Shown piece after piece: positions 51,695-62,291 of a stretch of 64,000 bases of DNA (its first letter is position 1; each line of letters begins with the position of its first letter). Made by a program: the position numbers and the translations under genes. The DNA is from Anaerolineales bacterium (lineage in GTDB: Bacteria; Chloroflexota; Anaerolineae; Anaerolineales; UBA11579), in the NCBI GenBank assembly GCA_019637675.1, contig JAHBVE010000001.1:620001-684000 (forward strand), read 5' to 3'. The notes below the pieces were generated by a model. The model had not been told where the DNA came from. It saw only the letters and a list, made by a program, of their open reading frames with translations, and searched no databases.

Positions 51695-53764
51695 ATGGCT
51701 AATTACCCACTCGAGAAGTTTAGAAACATAGGCATCATCGCCCACATTGACGCCGGTAAGACCACGACCACCGAGCGTATCTTGTTCTACACCGGCAAGA
51801 CGCACCGCCTGGGTGACGTGGACGAAGGCAATACGGTTACCGACTGGATGGAGCAAGAGCGCGAGCGCGGCATTACGATCGTATCTGCCGCTGTGACCGC
51901 TGAGTGGAAGGGCCATCTCATCAACGTGATCGACACCCCGGGTCACATTGACTTTACCGCCGAAGTGCAGCGCTCCCTGCGCGTGCTGGACGGCGGTATT
52001 GTTGTGTTCGACGCCGTGATGGGCGTGGAGCCGCAGAGCGAGACCGTGTGGCGCCAGGCTGACCGTTACCAGGTGCCGCGCATCTGCTTCATCAACAAGA
52101 TGGACCGCATCGGCGCCTCGTTCGAGCGCAGCGTTGAGAGCATCCGCACCCGCCTGGGCGCCAACCCCATCGTCATGCAGCTGCCCATCGGCGCCGAATC
52201 CGGCTTCCAGGGCGTGGTTGACCTGCTGTCGATGAAATCGATCATTTGGTCGGACGACGGCAGCAAGCCCGTGGAGGGCGAGGTGCCGGCTGACTTGGTG
52301 GCGACCGCCACCGAGCAGCGCGAGCGCATGGTGGAAGCCATCGCCGAAACTGACGACGAGCTGACCGTCAAGTACCTGGACGGCCAGGAAATTGGCATTG
52401 ACGAGATGAAGGCGGCCCTGCGCCGCGCCGTCATCGCCGGCAAGGCCAACGCCATCTTCTGCGGCTCTTCTTTGAAGAACCGTGGTGTGCAGGCCGTGCT
52501 GGATGCGGTGATCGACTATCTGCCGTCTCCGCTCGACATCCCGGCTGTGAAGGGCATTGACCCGCGCACCGAGGAAGTTGTGGAGCGCCATCCCAATAAC
52601 GATGAGCCGGCCGCTGCGCTGGTCTTCAAGATCGTGGCCGACCCGTATGTGGGCCGCCTGGCCTATTTCCGTGTGTACTCCGGCAAGGTCGAGAAGGGTG
52701 GCTCCATCTATAACCCCGTCAAGCGCCAGCGCGAGCGCGTAGGCCGCTTGATCCGTATGTATGCTGACCGCCGTGAAGAGATCGATGTGGTGGAAGCCGG
52801 CGACATTGGCGCCGTGCTGGGCCTCAAGAACTCCATCACCGGCGATACCCTGTGTGACGAGAACAAGCAGATCGTGCTGGAAGCTATCAGCTTCCCCGAG
52901 CCGGTCATCTCCATCGCGGTCGAACCCAAGACCGCAGTTGACCAGGACAAGATGGCTGAGGCTCTGCACCGCCTGGCCGAAGAAGACCCGACCTTCCGTG
53001 TCAAGTCTGACCCGGAGACGGCTCAGACGGTCATCTCCGGCATGGGTGAGCTGCACCTCGAGATCCTGGTGGACCGCATGATGCGCGAGTACGGCGTGCA
53101 GGCCAACGTTGGCCGCCCGCGTGTAGCCTATCGTGAGACGATCACCCGCGAGGTCAAGAAGGCCGAGATGCGCTACGCCAAGCAGTCCGGCGGCCGCGGC
53201 CAATACGGCCACGTGGTGTTCGAGATGGTTCCTGACGAGCCTGGTAAGGGCGTGAGCTTTGAGAACAAGGTCGTCGGTGGCGCCATTCCTAAGGAATACA
53301 TCCCGGCTGTTCAGAAGGGTGTGATGGAAGCCTCGGAATCCGGCATCGTAGGCGGTTACCCCGTGGTTGACGTCAAGGTCACCCTGTACGATGGCTCGTT
53401 CCATGAAGTTGACTCCAACGAAATGGCGTTCAAGATGGCTGCCTCCATGGCTTTCAAGGAAGGTATGCGCATCGGTAAGGCCGTGTTGATGGAGCCGATC
53501 ATGAAAGTGGAAGTGACCGTGCCCGAGGAGTTCCTGGGTGACATCGTAGGCCAGCTCAGCGCTCGCCGTGGTGAGATCCAGGGTATGGACATGCGCCCCG
53601 GTGGGGTGCAGGCCATCCGCGCCATGATGCCGCTCTCGGAGATGTTCGGTTACGCCACGGAGCTGCGCTCTGCCACCAAGGGCCGCGGCGCCTTCACCAT
53701 GGAATTCGATCACTACACTCAGGTCTCGGAGAAGCTGGCCGAAGAGCTGATCAAAGCCAACTAG
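51695..53764 (+). CDS. fusA: Elongation factor G
   Basis: 689 residues, translational GTPase. G1 '[20 protein letters not shown]', G2 '[13 protein letters not shown]', G3 'DTPGHIDF', G4 'NKMDRIGA', domain IV tip region '[13 protein letters not shown]'. Catalyses translocation. Only one fusA is seen, with no sign of a truncated copy. Confidence 0.98.
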   Translation: MANYPLEKFRNIGIIAHIDAGKTTTTERILFYTGKTHRLGDVDEGNTVTDWMEQERERGITIVSAAVTAEWKGHLINVIDTPGHIDFTAEVQRSLRVLDGGIVVFDAVMGVEPQSETVWRQADRYQVPRICFINKMDRIGASFERSVESIRTRLGANPIVMQLPIGAESGFQGVVDLLSMKSIIWSDDGSKPVEGEVPADLVATATEQRERMVEAIAETDDELTVKYLDGQEIGIDEMKAALRRAVIAGKANAIFCGSSLKNRGVQAVLDAVIDYLPSPLDIPAVKGIDPRTEEVVERHPNNDEPAAALVFKIVADPYVGRLAYFRVYSGKVEKGGSIYNPVKRQRERVGRLIRMYADRREEIDVVEAGDIGAVLGLKNSITGDTLCDENKQIVLEAISFPEPVISIAVEPKTAVDQDKMAEALHRLAEEDPTFRVKSDPETAQTVISGMGELHLEILVDRMMREYGVQANVGRPRVAYRETITREVKKAEMRYAKQSGGRGQYGHVVFEMVPDEPGKGVSFENKVVGGAIPKEYIPAVQKGVMEASESGIVGGYPVVDVKVTLYDGSFHEVDSNEMAFKMAASMAFKEGMRIGKAVLMEPIMKVEVTVPEEFLGDIVGQLSARRGEIQGMDMRPGGVQAIRAMMPLSEMFGYATELRSATKGRGAFTMEFDHYTQVSEKLAEELIKAN

Positions 53765-53798
53765 AACTTATATAGAAAGAATTAAGGAGACAACAAGC

Positions 53799-55001
53799 AT
53801 GGCGAAGTCAAAGTTTGATCGCAGCAAATCGCACTTGAATGTGGGCACGATGGGACACATCGACCACGGCAAGACGACTCTGACTGCGGCGATCACCAAA
53901 GTAGCGGCCCTGATGGGCAAGGCTGAGTTCCGCGGCTACGACCAGATCGACAACGCGCCCGAGGAAAAGGAACGCGGCATCACCATCAACATCACCCACG
54001 TCGAGTACGAGACCGAGAAGCGTCACTACGCCCACGTGGATATGCCTGGTCACCGTGACTACATCAAGAACATGATCACCGGTGCGGCCCAGGTGGATGG
54101 CGCCATCCTCGTGGTGGCGGCCCCGGACGGCCCCATGCCCCAGACGCGCGAGCACGTGCTGCTGGCCCGCCAGGTGGAAGTGCCCAGCATCGTCATCTTC
54201 CTGAACAAGGTCGACATGATGGACGATCCTGAGCTGCTGGAACTGGTCGAGCTGGAGCTGCGCGAGCTGCTGAGCAGCTACGAGTTCCCCGGCAACGAGA
54301 CCCCCATCGTGCGCGGCTCGGCGCTCAAGGCCCTGGAGAGCACCTCCACGGACCCGAACGCTGAGGAGTATGCTCCCATCCGTGAGCTGCTGCGCGTCAT
54401 CGATGAGTACATCCCCGAGCCGACCCGCGAGAACGACAAGCCCTTCATGATGTCTATTGAAGACGTGTTCTCGATCAAGGGTCGTGGCACCGTGGTGACC
54501 GGCCGCATTGACCGTGGCGTCGTCAAGCTGAACGACAACGTGGACATTGTGGGTCTGCGTGAGCAGCCCGGCAGCACGGTGGTGACCGGTATTGAAATGT
54601 TCCACAAGCAGCTGGATGAGGGCATGGCGGGTGACAACGCTGGCCTGCTGCTGCGTGGTGTGGATCGTGAAGGTGTGGAGCGCGGCATGGTATTGGCCAA
54701 GCCGGGCAGCATCAAGCCGCACACCAAGTTCATGAGCGAAGTGTACGTGTTGAAGAAGGAAGAAGGCGGACGCCACAAGGCCTTCTTCACCGGGTACAAG
54801 CCGCAGTTCTACATCCGCACGCTGGACGTGACGGGTGAAGTGACCCTGCCGAGCGGGGTTGAGATGGTGATGCCGGGCGACAACGTGAACCTGCAGGTGC
54901 AGTTGCAGACGCCTGTGGCGCTGGAGCAAGGCTCCAAGTTCGCCATTCGTGAAGGCGGCCTGACCGTGGGTGCTGGCGTCATCACCCAGATCTTGGAATA
55001 A
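53799..55001 (+). CDS. tuf: Elongation factor Tu
   Basis: 400 residues. G1 '[20 protein letters not shown]', G2 'EERERGI'-type '[20 protein letters not shown]', G3 'DMPGHRDY', G4 'NKVD'. Delivers aminoacyl-tRNA. SD AAGGAG. Followed after 5 nt by rpsJ. Confidence 0.98.
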   Translation: MAKSKFDRSKSHLNVGTMGHIDHGKTTLTAAITKVAALMGKAEFRGYDQIDNAPEEKERGITINITHVEYETEKRHYAHVDMPGHRDYIKNMITGAAQVDGAILVVAAPDGPMPQTREHVLLARQVEVPSIVIFLNKVDMMDDPELLELVELELRELLSSYEFPGNETPIVRGSALKALESTSTDPNAEEYAPIRELLRVIDEYIPEPTRENDKPFMMSIEDVFSIKGRGTVVTGRIDRGVVKLNDNVDIVGLREQPGSTVVTGIEMFHKQLDEGMAGDNAGLLLRGVDREGVERGMVLAKPGSIKPHTKFMSEVYVLKKEEGGRHKAFFTGYKPQFYIRTLDVTGEVTLPSGVEMVMPGDNVNLQVQLQTPVALEQGSKFAIREGGLTVGAGVITQILE

Positions 55002-55006
55002 GGAAT

Positions 55007-55321
55007 ATGGCAACTACCAAGCAGAAGATTCGTATTCGTCTCAAGGCTTACGATCACCGTGTGATCGATCAGTCGGCCAAGCGCATCGTCGAGACGGCGG
55101 AGCGCACGGGCGCCCGCGTGGTGGGGCCGGTTCCCCTGCCCACCAAGCGTGAGCTGTTCACCGTGCGCCGCTCGCCGTTCATCGACAAAGACTCGCACGA
55201 GCACTTTGAGATCCGCACGCACAACCGCATCATCGATGTGATGGAGCCCGACTCCAAGACCATCGATATGCTCATGCGCCTCAACCTGCCGGCCGGCGTG
55301 GACATTGAGATCAAGATCTAG
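55007..55321 (+). CDS. rpsJ: Ribosomal protein S10 (NusE)
   Basis: 104 residues: '[20 protein letters not shown]', '[20 protein letters not shown]' and '[20 protein letters not shown]'. Part of the 30S head and, as NusE, of antitermination complexes. Transcribed with tuf; a new promoter and leader separate it from rplC. Confidence 0.97.
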   Translation: MATTKQKIRIRLKAYDHRVIDQSAKRIVETAERTGARVVGPVPLPTKRELFTVRRSPFIDKDSHEHFEIRTHNRIIDVMEPDSKTIDMLMRLNLPAGVDIEIKI

Positions 55322-55346
55322 TGCAGGCGGCCCTGGCCGCCGGCAC
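55321..55346 (+). promoter_or_regulatory. Hairpin at the rpsJ stop codon
   Basis: GTGC-a-GGCGGCC / GGCCGCC-g-GCAC with a CT loop, starting at the last base of the stop codon. No T run, so not a standard terminator. Confidence 0.5.
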
Positions 55347-55375
55347 TAGACAGAACGGTACCTGTTTGGTATAGT
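55347..55375 (+). promoter_or_regulatory. Promoter of the rplC-spc ribosomal operon
   Basis: TAGACA, 17-bp spacer, TATAGT. Confidence 0.75.
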
Positions 55376-55565
55376 TACCGGCTGTGTGTAATGGCCTGCC
55401 CGCCGCAAGGCGGGCAGGCGTAAGTTTGAGTAGGGCAGTGTAAGAGCTGCCAGCCGGGGTGGCCCAAAGCGCCACCCACGTGCCGGCAACTGACTACGCT
55501 GCTGCGGGATGATGCGGTCTAGCCCAGACTGACAGTCCCAGAAAATTTTGTAGGAGACAAATTAA
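55376..55565 (+). promoter_or_regulatory. Structured leader before rplC
   Basis: About 185 nt between the rplC promoter and start. Contains an 11-bp perfect hairpin GCCTGCCCGCC/GGCGGGCAGGC (55394-55419, GCAA tetraloop) and GGGTGGC/GCCACCC (55457-55477). SD TAGGAG precedes rplC. Possible site of L4-type autoregulation (inference). Confidence 0.6.
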
Positions 55566-56195
55566 ATGTTCAAAGGGCTTATTGGCAAGAAAATCGGTAT
55601 GACCCAGATTTTCGACGAGCAAGGCCGCGCTGTGCCGGTCACGCTCCTCGAAGCTGGGCCTTGCTTTGTCACCCAGATCCGCCGCCCGGATGTTGAGGGC
55701 TATAGCGCGGTGCAACTGGGTTTTGGTGAAACCAAGGCGAAGCATCTGAGCGGTGGCCAACTGGGCCACCTCAACCGCGTCAAGGCGCCAACCTTGCGCT
55801 ACCTGCGTGAATTCCGCACCAAGCAGACGGAACTAAAAGAAGGCGACACCGTGAAGGTGGATAGCTTTGCTGTTGGCGACGCTGTGGATGTCACCAGCGT
55901 CAGCAAGGGTAAGGGCTTCGCCGGCGGTATGAAGCGCCACGGTTTTGGCGGTGGTCCTATGAGCCACGGCCAGTCTGACCGCCAGCGTGCGGTCGGCTCC
56001 ATCGGCGCCAACACGTACCCGGGCCGTGTGTGGAAGGGCAAGAAGCTGCCCGGCCACATGGGCGTGCGCCAGGTGACCACCCTGAACCTGAAGGTTGCCT
56101 TCGTGGATGCGGAGAAGAACCTGATCGGCCTGCATGGCGCCGTTTCCGGCGGCAAGGGCACGATCGTGACCATTCGTGAGGCGCGCAAGGCGTAA
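55566..56195 (+). CDS. rplC: Ribosomal protein L3
   Basis: 209 residues: 'MFKGLIGKKIGMTQIFDEQG', 'KGKGFAGGMKRHGFGGGPMS' and 'GRVWKGKKLPGHMGVRQVTT'. Early-assembly 50S protein near the peptidyl-transferase centre. First gene after the second ribosomal leader. Confidence 0.97.
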   Translation: MFKGLIGKKIGMTQIFDEQGRAVPVTLLEAGPCFVTQIRRPDVEGYSAVQLGFGETKAKHLSGGQLGHLNRVKAPTLRYLREFRTKQTELKEGDTVKVDSFAVGDAVDVTSVSKGKGFAGGMKRHGFGGGPMSHGQSDRQRAVGSIGANTYPGRVWKGKKLPGHMGVRQVTTLNLKVAFVDAEKNLIGLHGAVSGGKGTIVTIREARKA

Positions 56196-56214
56196 GCCTG
56201 CGAGAGATTGATAG

Positions 56215-56847
56215 ATGAAACTCGACGTATATACCCTCAAAGGCACCAAGCTGGACAAGCAGGTCGAACTGCCGGCCAGCGTGTTCGAGGCGCCGATCAA
56301 TGTTGACCTGATGCACCAGGCGTACACCCGCCAGATGGCGAATGCGCACCTGGGCACCCGCAAGACCAAGAACCGCGCCGAAGTGCGCGGCGGCGGTCGC
56401 AAGCCGTGGAAGCAGAAGGGTACCGGCCGCGCCCGCCAGGGCTCGATCCGCTCCCCGCAATGGGTCGGCGGCGGCAAGGTGCACACCCCGCGCCCCAAGA
56501 GCTTCGAGCAGGACATGCCGCAGAAGATGCGCAAGGCTGCGCTGCGCTCGGCCTTGTCCTCCAAGGCGGCTGACCAGGGCATCGTGCTGGTGGAGAATTT
56601 GAACTGGGACGAGCCCAAGACCAAGCTGGTGGCCGAGTCGCTGAGCAAGCTGGTGGGCGAGGGCAGCGTGCTGTTCGTGCTGCCGGCCAAGGATGAGAAC
56701 TACAACCATGTGGTTCGCTCCAGCCGCAACCTGCAGAGCTGCAAAGCCCTGCTGGCCAACTACTTGAACATCCGTGACCTGCTGGGTTACGACAAGCTCA
56801 TCCTGCCGCTGGATGCCATCAAGGCAATCGAAAGTGCGCTGGAATAA
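56215..56847 (+). CDS. rplD: Ribosomal protein L4
   Basis: 210 residues: 'ANAHLGTRKTKNRAEVRGGG', 'KPWKQKGTGRARQGSIRSPQ' (tunnel loop) and 'DLLGYDKLILPLDAIKAIE'. Lines the exit tunnel; in E. coli L4 regulates the S10 operon by acting on its leader. Confidence 0.97.
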   Translation: MKLDVYTLKGTKLDKQVELPASVFEAPINVDLMHQAYTRQMANAHLGTRKTKNRAEVRGGGRKPWKQKGTGRARQGSIRSPQWVGGGKVHTPRPKSFEQDMPQKMRKAALRSALSSKAADQGIVLVENLNWDEPKTKLVAESLSKLVGEGSVLFVLPAKDENYNHVVRSSRNLQSCKALLANYLNIRDLLGYDKLILPLDAIKAIESALE

Positions 56848-56865
56848 GGCGGAGTTGGAGCTGAT

Positions 56866-57168
56866 ATGACAACCGTTTACGACATCCTGGTGCGCCCGCT
56901 GGTAACTGAGAAGACCAACTATCAGACCAGCAAGCTGCGCCAGATCACGTTCGAAGTGCATAAGGACGCCAACAAGGCCATGATCAAGGACGCCATTGAA
57001 CTGGTGTTCGGGGTCAAGGTGCAGCGCGTCAACGTCATCCAGGTGGCCCCCAAGCGTGGTCGTCACGCTCGCAACCGCCAGATGCGTATCCGTAAGAGCG
57101 GCTACAAGAAAGCCCTGGTCACGCTGATGCCTGGTGAGACCATCGATATTTTTGAAGGTGTGAAGTAA
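56866..57168 (+). CDS. rplW: Ribosomal protein L23
   Basis: 100 residues: '[20 protein letters not shown]' and '[20 protein letters not shown]'. Sits at the tunnel exit as docking site for trigger factor and SRP. The stop overlaps the rplB start (TAATG). Confidence 0.97.
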   Translation: MTTVYDILVRPLVTEKTNYQTSKLRQITFEVHKDANKAMIKDAIELVFGVKVQRVNVIQVAPKRGRHARNRQMRIRKSGYKKALVTLMPGETIDIFEGVK

Positions 57169-58007
57169 TGGCTGTTAAAACCTACAAGCCTACTACCCCC
57201 GGTCGTCGTGGGGCCAGCGGCTACACATTTGACGAGATCACCAAGTCAAAGCCTGAGCGCTCGCTGCTGGCCAAGAAGACCAAGAGCGGCGGCCGCAATG
57301 TGCGCGGCAAGATCACCGTACGCCACCGCGGCGGCGGTCATCGCCAGCGCCTGCGCATTGTGGACTTCCGCCGCGACAAGCACGACATCCCCGCCAAGGT
57401 GGCCGGCATCGAGTACGACCCGAACCGCACCGCTTACCTGGCTCTGCTGCACTACGCCGACGGCGAGAAGCGCTACATCCTGGCGCCCCTGGGCCTCAAG
57501 GCTGGTGACAGCGTGGTGACCGGGCCGAATGCCGACATCCGCGTGGGCAATGCGCTGCCGCTGGCGAACATCCCCACCGGTACGATCGTGCACAACATCG
57601 AGATCAAAGAGGGCAAGGGCGGCCAGTTGGTGCGCTCGGCCGGCTCTGGCGCGCAGATCGCCGCCAAAGAGGGTGAGTACGCCCAGATCCGCATGCCATC
57701 GGGCGAAGTGCGCCTGGTAGGGCAGAACTGCTACGCCACCATTGGCCAGCTGGGCAATGTGGACCACGGCAACGTCAAGCTGGGCAAGGCCGGCCGCAAG
57801 CGCCACCGCGGCATCCGCCCCACGGTGCGTGGCTCTGCCATGACCCCGCGTGACCATCCCCACGGTGGTGGTGAAGGCCGCCAGCCGATCGGTATGGCTG
57901 GCCCCAAGAGCCCGTGGGGCAAACCCACTCTGGGTAAGAAGACCCGTCGCAACAAGCGCACGGACAAGTTCATTTTGCGTGGCCGCGCCAAGAGCAAGCG
58001 CCGCTAA
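57168..58007 (+). CDS. rplB: Ribosomal protein L2
   Basis: 279 residues: '[20 protein letters not shown]', '[20 protein letters not shown]' and '[20 protein letters not shown]' with the conserved His of the peptidyl-transferase region. Confidence 0.98.
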   Translation: MAVKTYKPTTPGRRGASGYTFDEITKSKPERSLLAKKTKSGGRNVRGKITVRHRGGGHRQRLRIVDFRRDKHDIPAKVAGIEYDPNRTAYLALLHYADGEKRYILAPLGLKAGDSVVTGPNADIRVGNALPLANIPTGTIVHNIEIKEGKGGQLVRSAGSGAQIAAKEGEYAQIRMPSGEVRLVGQNCYATIGQLGNVDHGNVKLGKAGRKRHRGIRPTVRGSAMTPRDHPHGGGEGRQPIGMAGPKSPWGKPTLGKKTRRNKRTDKFILRGRAKSKRR

Positions 58008-58024
58008 CGGCTGGAGACTTTATT

Positions 58025-58306
58025 ATGGGACGTTCACTTAAAAAAGGGCCGTTTGTTGAGCCGAAGCTTCTGAAGAAGATCGAGGCCATGAACGAGCGCA
58101 AAGAGAAGAAAGTAATCCGCACCTGGAGCCGTGCGAGCCAGATCTTCCCGCAGATGGTGGGTCACACCATCGCGGTGCATGATGGCCGCCGCCATGTGCC
58201 GATCTACATCACCGAGAACATGGTGGGGCACCGCCTGGGCGAATTTGCGCCCACGCGCACGTTCCGCGGCCATGTTAACGAGAAAGCCTCGGATTCCGGA
58301 AGGTAA
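58025..58306 (+). CDS. rpsS: Ribosomal protein S19
   Basis: 93 residues: '[20 protein letters not shown]', '[20 protein letters not shown]' and '[20 protein letters not shown]'. 30S head protein contacting bridge elements. Confidence 0.97.
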   Translation: MGRSLKKGPFVEPKLLKKIEAMNERKEKKVIRTWSRASQIFPQMVGHTIAVHDGRRHVPIYITENMVGHRLGEFAPTRTFRGHVNEKASDSGR

Positions 58307-58309
58307 GGC

Positions 58310-58711
58310 ATGGCTGACTTTCAAGCAACCCTGAGCAATACCTCCGTCTCGGCGCAGAAGATGCGCCTGGTGGTGGACCTGGTGCGCGGCAAGAGCGCCC
58401 AGCAGGCGGTCAACATCCTCACCTTCACCCCTAGCAAGGCGGCCCAGCCGCTGTTGAAGCTGGTGAAGTCTGCCGTGGCCAACGCCGCCAAGAACCAGGG
58501 CGTCGCCATCGAGGATCTGTATGTGCACGCCATCAGCGCTGACGAAGCGCCCACCCGCAAGTGGCGCCGCTTCGGCGCCCGCGGCCGCTTCAAGCCTGTG
58601 TTCCGCCGCACCTCTCACGTAACCGTGACGCTGCGCCAGCGCGACGCCGCCCCGGCCGCGCAAACCACCGCCCCCGCCGCCCGCAAGACCGCGGCCAAGG
58701 CCGAGAAGTAG
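58310..58711 (+). CDS. rplV: Ribosomal protein L22 with Ala/Lys-rich C-terminal tail
   Basis: 133 residues. The core 'SAQKMRLVVDLVRGKSAQQA' ... 'KWRRFGARGRFKPVFRRTSH' ends near residue 115. An Ala/Thr/Lys tail (AAPAAQTTAPAARKTAAKAE) extends it beyond the usual 110. L22 reaches into the exit tunnel; the tail is on the surface end. Confidence 0.96.
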   Translation: MADFQATLSNTSVSAQKMRLVVDLVRGKSAQQAVNILTFTPSKAAQPLLKLVKSAVANAAKNQGVAIEDLYVHAISADEAPTRKWRRFGARGRFKPVFRRTSHVTVTLRQRDAAPAAQTTAPAARKTAAKAEK

Positions 58712-58720
58712 GAGACGTAG

Positions 58721-59398
58721 ATGGGTCGTAAAGTAGATCCGCGAGGCTTCCGCCTCAAGATTAATAAGACCTGGGACGGCCGCTGGTTTGCCGAGGGCAA
58801 AGACTATGTGGACCGCCTGCACCAGGATTTTGCCATTCGCAAGATGGTGCAAAACAAGGCGCCGCGCGCCGGCATCTCCAAGGTGGAGGTTGAGCGCTTC
58901 CCGGGCAGTGTGAAGATCTCCGTACACACCGCCAAGCCGGGTATTTTGATCGGCAAGAAGGGCGAGAGCGTCAAGGAATTGCGCAAATCGCTGGAAGCCC
59001 TGGTGGGTATGAAGATCGAGCTCGACATCAAAGAGATCAAGCAGCCCGATCTGGATGCCAAGCTGATCGCCGTCAACATTGCCGACCAGCTGGAGCGCCG
59101 CATTAGCTACCGCCGCGCCATCAACCGCGCCCTGCAGCAGACCATGCGGGCCGGCGCCGGCGGCATCAAGGTGGAAGTGGCCGGCCGCCTGGGCGGCTCG
59201 GACATGTCTCGCCGCATTTGGATGCGCGAGGGCCGCGTGCCCCTGCACACCCTGCGGGCTGACATTGACTACGCCGTAGCCGAGGCGCACACGCAGTACA
59301 GCTCCATCGGCATCAAGGTGTGGGTGTACCGCGGCGAAGGCAAGGCCGAGACCGAGGCTGAACCCGAGGCCACCGAAGGCGTGTACGTCAGCGAATAG
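58721..59398 (+). CDS. rpsC: Ribosomal protein S3
   Basis: 225 residues. 'MGRKVDPRGFRLKINKTWDG', KH motif 'PGILIGKKGESVKELRKSLE' and 'GRLGGSDMSRRIWMREGRVP'. Part of the mRNA entry site. Short acidic C-terminal tail (AETEAEPEATEGVYVSE). Confidence 0.97.
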   Translation: MGRKVDPRGFRLKINKTWDGRWFAEGKDYVDRLHQDFAIRKMVQNKAPRAGISKVEVERFPGSVKISVHTAKPGILIGKKGESVKELRKSLEALVGMKIELDIKEIKQPDLDAKLIAVNIADQLERRISYRRAINRALQQTMRAGAGGIKVEVAGRLGGSDMSRRIWMREGRVPLHTLRADIDYAVAEAHTQYSSIGIKVWVYRGEGKAETEAEPEATEGVYVSE

Positions 59399-59425
59399 CT
59401 GGCGACAAGGAATTAGGACAAGATT

Positions 59426-59848
59426 ATGTTGCAACCAAAACGTTTCAAGTTCCCCAAGATGCACCGTGGCCGCATGCGTGGCAAAGCCAGCCGCGGCGCT
59501 GAAGTGCATTTTGGCGAGTTCGGCCTGCAGGCGCTGGAGCCGCATTGGATCTCCAGCCGCCAGCTCGAAGCCTGCCGCCGCGCCATTGTGCGTGAGGCCC
59601 GCCGCCGCGGTAAGGTGTGGACGCGTGTCTTCCCTGACAAGCCGATCACCAAGCGCGCCGCTGAGACCCGTATGGGTAAGGGTAAGGGCAGTGTGGAGTT
59701 TTACGCCGCTGTCGTGCGCCCTGGCACGGTGCTGTTCGAAGTAGCCGGTATGCCGCCTGAGGTCGCCACCCGCGCCCTGGAGCTGGCCGCCGCCAAGCTG
59801 CCGATCCGCACCAAGATCATCAAGCGCATCGAATTCCTGAGCGAGTAG
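59426..59848 (+). CDS. rplP: Ribosomal protein L16
   Basis: 140 residues: '[20 protein letters not shown]', '[20 protein letters not shown]' and '[20 protein letters not shown]'. Contacts the A-site tRNA elbow. Confidence 0.97.
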   Translation: MLQPKRFKFPKMHRGRMRGKASRGAEVHFGEFGLQALEPHWISSRQLEACRRAIVREARRRGKVWTRVFPDKPITKRAAETRMGKGKGSVEFYAAVVRPGTVLFEVAGMPPEVATRALELAAAKLPIRTKIIKRIEFLSE

Positions 59849-59853
59849 TTGAT

Positions 59854-60096
59854 ATGGCTAAAGCAACCAAAGCAGCAGACCTGCGCAAACTGACCAACCA
59901 GCAGCTCGTCGAGCAGATCGACGAAGCCCGTGAGCAACTGATGCGCATGCGCTTTCAGAAGGCCACCGGCGAGCTGAAGGACCAAAATGCACCGCGCGCC
60001 CAGCGCCGCAAGATCGCCCAGTTGATGACGATCCTGAACGAAAAGGGCGCTGCGCCGGCCCAGGCTGGCGACAAAAAGACAGAAGGTGAAGCATGA
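59854..60096 (+). CDS. rpmC: Ribosomal protein L29
   Basis: 80 residues, two-helix hairpin: 'LRKLTNQQLVEQIDEAREQL', 'FQKATGELKDQNAPRAQRRK'. A short C-terminal tail beyond the usual 65-70. Its stop overlaps the rpsQ start (ATGA). Confidence 0.95.
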   Translation: MAKATKAADLRKLTNQQLVEQIDEAREQLMRMRFQKATGELKDQNAPRAQRRKIAQLMTILNEKGAAPAQAGDKKTEGEA

Positions 60097-60353
60097 ACAA
60101 GCGCCGCCAAATTGAAGGCGTAGTGACCAGCAACAAAATGAACAAGACCGTGGTCGTGCGCACTACCCGCAGCTTCCGCCACCCCGTGTACGGCAAAGTG
60201 GTCGAGGCGCAGCACAAGCTGGTGGCCCATGATGAGTTGGGCTGCAAGATCGGCGACACTGTGCGTGTCATCGAAAGCCGCCCGATCTCCAAGACCAAGC
60301 GCTGGGTGGTGGTTGAGATCATCAACAGCTCGGTCAAAGAAGAGGTTGTGTAA
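60093..60353 (+). CDS. rpsQ: Ribosomal protein S17
   Basis: 86 residues: '[20 protein letters not shown]', '[20 protein letters not shown]' and '[17 protein letters not shown]'. Primary 16S-binding OB-fold protein. Overlaps rplN (TAATG). Confidence 0.97.
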   Translation: MNKRRQIEGVVTSNKMNKTVVVRTTRSFRHPVYGKVVEAQHKLVAHDELGCKIGDTVRVIESRPISKTKRWVVVEIINSSVKEEVV

Positions 60354-60724
60354 TGATCCAGCACGAAACTCGTCTGAGCGTTGCCGATAACACCGGAGCG
60401 CGTGAGCTGCTGGTGATGCACATTGTGGGCAGCACCCGCCGCCGCTACGCCAGCATTGGCGACATTGTGGTGGGCACGGTGAAGAGCGCCATCCCGGCCG
60501 GCGCGGTGAAGAAGAGCGAAGTGGTGCGCGCCGTGATCGTGCGCATCTCCAAGGAATGGCGCCGTGAAGACGGTTCCTACATTCGCTTTGATGACAACGC
60601 CGCCGTGATCCTGGAGGGCAGCACCACCAACCCCAAGGGCACCCGCATCTTCGGGCCGGTTGCCCGTGAATTACGCGATAAGGGCTTCATGCGCATTGTT
60701 TCCCTGGCGCCGGAAGTTCTGTAG
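60353..60724 (+). CDS. rplN: Ribosomal protein L14
   Basis: 123 residues: '[20 protein letters not shown]', '[20 protein letters not shown]' and '[20 protein letters not shown]'. Forms an inter-subunit bridge. Confidence 0.98.
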   Translation: MIQHETRLSVADNTGARELLVMHIVGSTRRRYASIGDIVVGTVKSAIPAGAVKKSEVVRAVIVRISKEWRREDGSYIRFDDNAAVILEGSTTNPKGTRIFGPVARELRDKGFMRIVSLAPEVL

Positions 60725-60733
60725 GAGAGCAGC

Positions 60734-61072
60734 GTGAACATTAAGCTCAAGATCCGCAAGGGCGATACGGTGGAAGTGGTCACCGGCAAAGAGGTTGACA
60801 AGGGCAAGCGTGCCGAAGTCATCCGCGTGCTGCCGAAGACCAACCGCCTGGTCGTCCAGGGCGTGAACATTCGCAAGCGCCACCAGCGCGCCACCCAGCA
60901 GGGCGGCCGCCAGGTCAGCGCCAGCATTGTGGAATTCGAGGGCCCGCTCTCGATCTCCAACGTGATGCTGGTGTGCCCGGCCTGCAGCAAGCCGGCCCGG
61001 GTGGGTTTCAAGCGGGATGACAAGGGCGTGGCCCACCGCGTATGCAAGAACTGTGGCAAGGATATTGATTAG
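60734..61072 (+). CDS. rplX: Ribosomal protein L24 with zinc-ribbon tail
   Basis: 112 residues, GTG start. KOW motif '[20 protein letters not shown]'. The C-terminal CPAC ... CKNC pair forms a zinc ribbon as in many bacterial L24. Its TAG stop sits inside a perfect 12-bp hairpin. Confidence 0.96.
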   Translation: MNIKLKIRKGDTVEVVTGKEVDKGKRAEVIRVLPKTNRLVVQGVNIRKRHQRATQQGGRQVSASIVEFEGPLSISNVMLVCPACSKPARVGFKRDDKGVAHRVCKNCGKDID

Positions 61073-61090
61073 GCTTAAAAGCCTAATCAA
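61065..61090 (+). promoter_or_regulatory. Perfect 12-bp hairpin across the rplX stop
   Basis: TTGATTAGGCTT-aa-AAGCCTAATCAA; the stop codon is in the 5' arm. Followed by TTAGGAG (SD of rplE), with no T run. Confidence 0.65.
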
Positions 61091-61104
61091 TTAGGAGTAA
61101 TTGA

Positions 61105-61653
61105 ATGGCTCATTATTTGAAAGAGCGGTACACGAAAGAGGTCAGCCCGGCCTTGTTGAAGGCGCTGGGGCTCGACAACGTGATGCAAGTGCCGCGCATT
61201 GAAAAGATCGTCTTGAATATCGGCCTGGGCAAGTCCAAGGACGATTCCAAGGCGCTGGATGGGGCGGTAAGCGACCTCACCATCATCACCGGCCAAAAGC
61301 CGCTGGTGACCAAAGCTCGCAAGGATATTGCGAACTTTGCGCTGCGTGCCGGCCGCGCCATTGGCGCCAAGGTAACCCTGCGCGGCGACCGCATGTGGTC
61401 GTTCTACGACCGCCTGGTCAACATTGCGCTGCCGCGCATGCGTGACTTCCGCGGTGTGTCGCCGGATGCCTTTGACGGCCGCGGCAACTACACCCTGGGT
61501 CTGACGGAGCAGCTGATCTTCCCTGAGATCCAGTACGACAATATTGAACAAGTGCGCGGCCTGGAAGTGACGATCGTGACCAGCGCCCGTAACGACGACG
61601 AAGGCCGCGCTCTGCTGCAGTTGATGGGCATGCCCTTCAAGAAGGAAGGCTAG
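61105..61653 (+). CDS. rplE: Ribosomal protein L5
   Basis: 182 residues: '[20 protein letters not shown]', '[20 protein letters not shown]', '[20 protein letters not shown]' and '[15 protein letters not shown]'. Binds 5S rRNA in the central protuberance. Confidence 0.98.
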   Translation: MAHYLKERYTKEVSPALLKALGLDNVMQVPRIEKIVLNIGLGKSKDDSKALDGAVSDLTIITGQKPLVTKARKDIANFALRAGRAIGAKVTLRGDRMWSFYDRLVNIALPRMRDFRGVSPDAFDGRGNYTLGLTEQLIFPEIQYDNIEQVRGLEVTIVTSARNDDEGRALLQLMGMPFKKEG

Positions 61654-61656
61654 ACA

Positions 61657-61839
61657 ATGGCCAAAAAATCAATCATTACGCGCGAAACGCGTCGCAAGTT
61701 CGCCAACCAGGTGCGCAACCGCTGCAAAGTGTGTGGCCGCCCGCGTGGTTACATGCGCCGCTTCGGCTTGTGCCGCATTTGCTTCCGCCAGTACGCACTG
61801 GAAGGCAAAATCCCTGGTGTGGTGAAGGCGTCTTGGTAG
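61657..61839 (+). CDS. rpsN: Ribosomal protein S14, zinc-binding type
   Basis: 60 residues, short form with Cys pairs in '[20 protein letters not shown]' (C-x2-C ... C-x2-C). This C+ form is typical of Gram-positives and Chloroflexi. Follows rplE by 3 nt. Confidence 0.97.
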   Translation: MAKKSIITRETRRKFANQVRNRCKVCGRPRGYMRRFGLCRICFRQYALEGKIPGVVKASW

Positions 61840-61855
61840 GCGCGGAGGAACGATC

Positions 61856-62263
61856 ATGGCAATGAATGACCCGATCTCCGATATGCTCACTCGCATCCGC
61901 AATGGCGTGATGGCCGGCCATGCCCTGGTGGGCATGCCCAGCTCTCGCCTCAAGGCGGCTATTGCGGGCATCCTCAAAGAAGAAGGTTTCATTGAGGACT
62001 TTGAAATTGTAGAAGACGGCCCGTTCAAGGTGCTGCGCATCCAACTGAAGTATGTGGGTGAGCGCCGTGAGCGCCGCCCCGTCATTTCCGGCCTGGAGCG
62101 CGTCAGCAGCCCTGGCCGCCGCATCTATGCCAAGCGCAGTGAGATCCCCTGGGTGCTGTCCGGCCTGGGTACGGCCATCCTCTCCACGCCCAAGGGCGTG
62201 ATGAGTGGCCGCCGCGCACGCCAGATGGGCGTGGGTGGCGAGATCCTGTGCAAGGTCTGGTAA
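61856..62263 (+). CDS. rpsH: Ribosomal protein S8
   Basis: 135 residues: '[20 protein letters not shown]' and '[20 protein letters not shown]' with '[13 protein letters not shown]' at the end. In E. coli S8 is the spc-operon autorepressor. Confidence 0.97.
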   Translation: MAMNDPISDMLTRIRNGVMAGHALVGMPSSRLKAAIAGILKEEGFIEDFEIVEDGPFKVLRIQLKYVGERRERRPVISGLERVSSPGRRIYAKRSEIPWVLSGLGTAILSTPKGVMSGRRARQMGVGGEILCKVW

Positions 62264-62291
62264 GCAGGCTCGCAGGTTTGGAGGTTTATAC

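Noticed and set aside
51476..53713. 745-codon open frame antisense to fusA
   Set aside because: Same shadow effect; runs across the rpsG-fusA boundary without respecting it and resembles no protein.
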